A DNA stretch of 11,590 nucleotides from Bacteroides sp. CAG:545 (lineage in GTDB: Bacteria > Bacteroidota > Bacteroidia > Bacteroidales > UBA932): assembly GCA_000432515.1 (NCBI GenBank), contig HF995990.1, positions 18,186 to 29,775 of the forward strand. Direction: 5' to 3'. The notes beneath the pieces are model-generated. The model was not told the origin of the DNA, ran no database searches, and saw only the letters and a list, made by a program, of their open reading frames with translations. Positions within the stretch are counted from its first letter, which is position 1; the number at the start of each line of letters is the position of its first letter. Positions 11,279-11,590 of the stretch are shown here, in pieces. Made by a program: the position numbers and the translations under genes.

Positions 11279-11590
11279 CTAGTCCTGAAAAAAGTTTACC
11301 GATATTGAACAATAAGTAGTTAGGAATTCCAGAAGCGTGACCTGTAAGTCGCTGAGGGACAGCTGTTTAACTGTTTTCAGAGTTGCGAAAATACCAACTC
11401 TGAAAACGCCTAAAGCGTTCATAATAAGCGATTTACGCGTTGCGTCAACTGGTGAACTTTTTTCAGGACTATACAAGCGAAGAAGCACCGTCCGAAGGGT
11501 TAGCAAGGCATCCTCAGATGCCGGGCCGGAGTTGGCGGGCAGGGCAGCCGTGCGGCGATGGAAAGCCCGTAGGCCCTGATGTGCCCCCTT
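11279..11590 (-). other. Open frame running off the right edge through the MITE
   Basis: On the minus strand one frame stays open from the window edge (KGAHQGLRAFHRRTAALPAN and on) to TAG at 11279-11281, about 103 codons. The part right of 11472 is GC-rich, and the last ~65 codons are the MITE itself (ending ISVNFFQD). It may be the 3' end of a gene whose tail was replaced by the element, or a fortuitous frame of a longer repeat. It resembles no protein family I can name, and the gene body lies outside the window. A small hairpin GGCATC/GATGCC is at 11507-11522. Confidence 0.3.
11280..11471. mobile_element. MITE-like element, 192 bp
   Basis: The ends are near-perfect inverted repeats: TAGTCCTGAAAAAAGTTTAC(C) at 11280-11300 and the complement of TAGTCCTGAAAAAAGTTCAC(C) at 11451-11471, 20 of 21 matching. 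A TA occurs at both outer ends, consistent with a TA target duplication of IS630/Tc1 type, though longer duplications cannot be excluded. Inside is a perfect 13-base hairpin GTTTTCAGAGTTG/CAACTCTGAAAAC (11373-11407, 9-base loop) and a smaller AACGC/GCGTT hairpin (11404-11418). There is no room for a transposase, so it would be moved in trans. Confidence 0.6.

Noticed and set aside
11337..11579. A plus-strand frame of 80 codons across the MITE
   Set aside because: It lies mostly inside the inverted-repeat element and its GC-rich right flank, has no recognisable domain, and competes with a minus-strand frame; the open frames are better explained by the repeat.

Overview
The window looks like the chromosome of a member of the Bacteroidales. 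The grounds are Bacteroidetes-type promoters (a -7 box fitting TAnnTTTG, sometimes with a TTTG or TTGG box about 19-20 bases upstream), no clear Shine-Dalgarno sequences, several lipoproteins with Bacteroidetes relatives (NigD-like, META, LEA14-like), and a MiaB/RpoN/RadC set of Bacteroidales type. I cannot name a genus from the sequence alone.

Layout. (1) 13-2316, minus strand: a tight run of a LEA14-like lipoprotein, an exported SPOR-domain protein and sigma-54 (rpoN). The rpoN frame is stopped by TGA at 13-15, before the RpoN box. (2) 2357-3790, plus: miaB, diverging from that operon across a 103-bp region that carries both promoters. (3) 3792-5700, minus: radC, a NagD-like HAD phosphatase and tRNA-His(GTG), each apparently with its own transcription signals, including a shared terminator at 4522-4560 and a terminator after the tRNA. 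(4) 5856-7679, plus: a large biotin-dependent carboxyltransferase subunit (oxaloacetate decarboxylase alpha/pyruvate carboxylase B type) whose C-terminal biotinyl-like domain has Tyr where the biotinylated Lys should be. (5) 7589-8872, minus: a NigD-like lipoprotein and a PerR-like Fur-family regulator, likely one operon. The lipoprotein gene overlaps the carboxyltransferase gene tail to tail by 91 bp. (6) 8940-9256, plus: a divergent promoter and the first ~33 codons of an ECF sigma factor, then an abrupt change to unrelated sequence and a terminator, so this is a gene remnant. (7) 9273-10472, plus: a nested palindromic array, a promoter and a PF01637-type AAA/STAND ATPase that looks more AT-rich than its neighbours. 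(8) 10494-11113, plus: a promoter, a 5' leader hairpin, a META-domain lipoprotein and a terminator. (9) 11114-11590: no confident gene. It holds an array of inverted TTGTCCGTAA units and a 192-bp MITE-like element with 21-bp imperfect terminal inverted repeats, whose open frame runs off the right edge.

The left two thirds is mostly housekeeping: tRNA modification and supply, DNA-repair-associated RadC, alternative sigma factor, carboxylation. From about 9160 rightwards the window looks like an accessory or rearranged zone: truncated sigma factor, ATPase cassette, repeats and MITE. The points most worth a second look are the carboxyltransferase lacking its biotin lysine, the in-frame TGA in rpoN, the ECF remnant facing a PerR-like gene, and the palindromic array in front of the ATPase.
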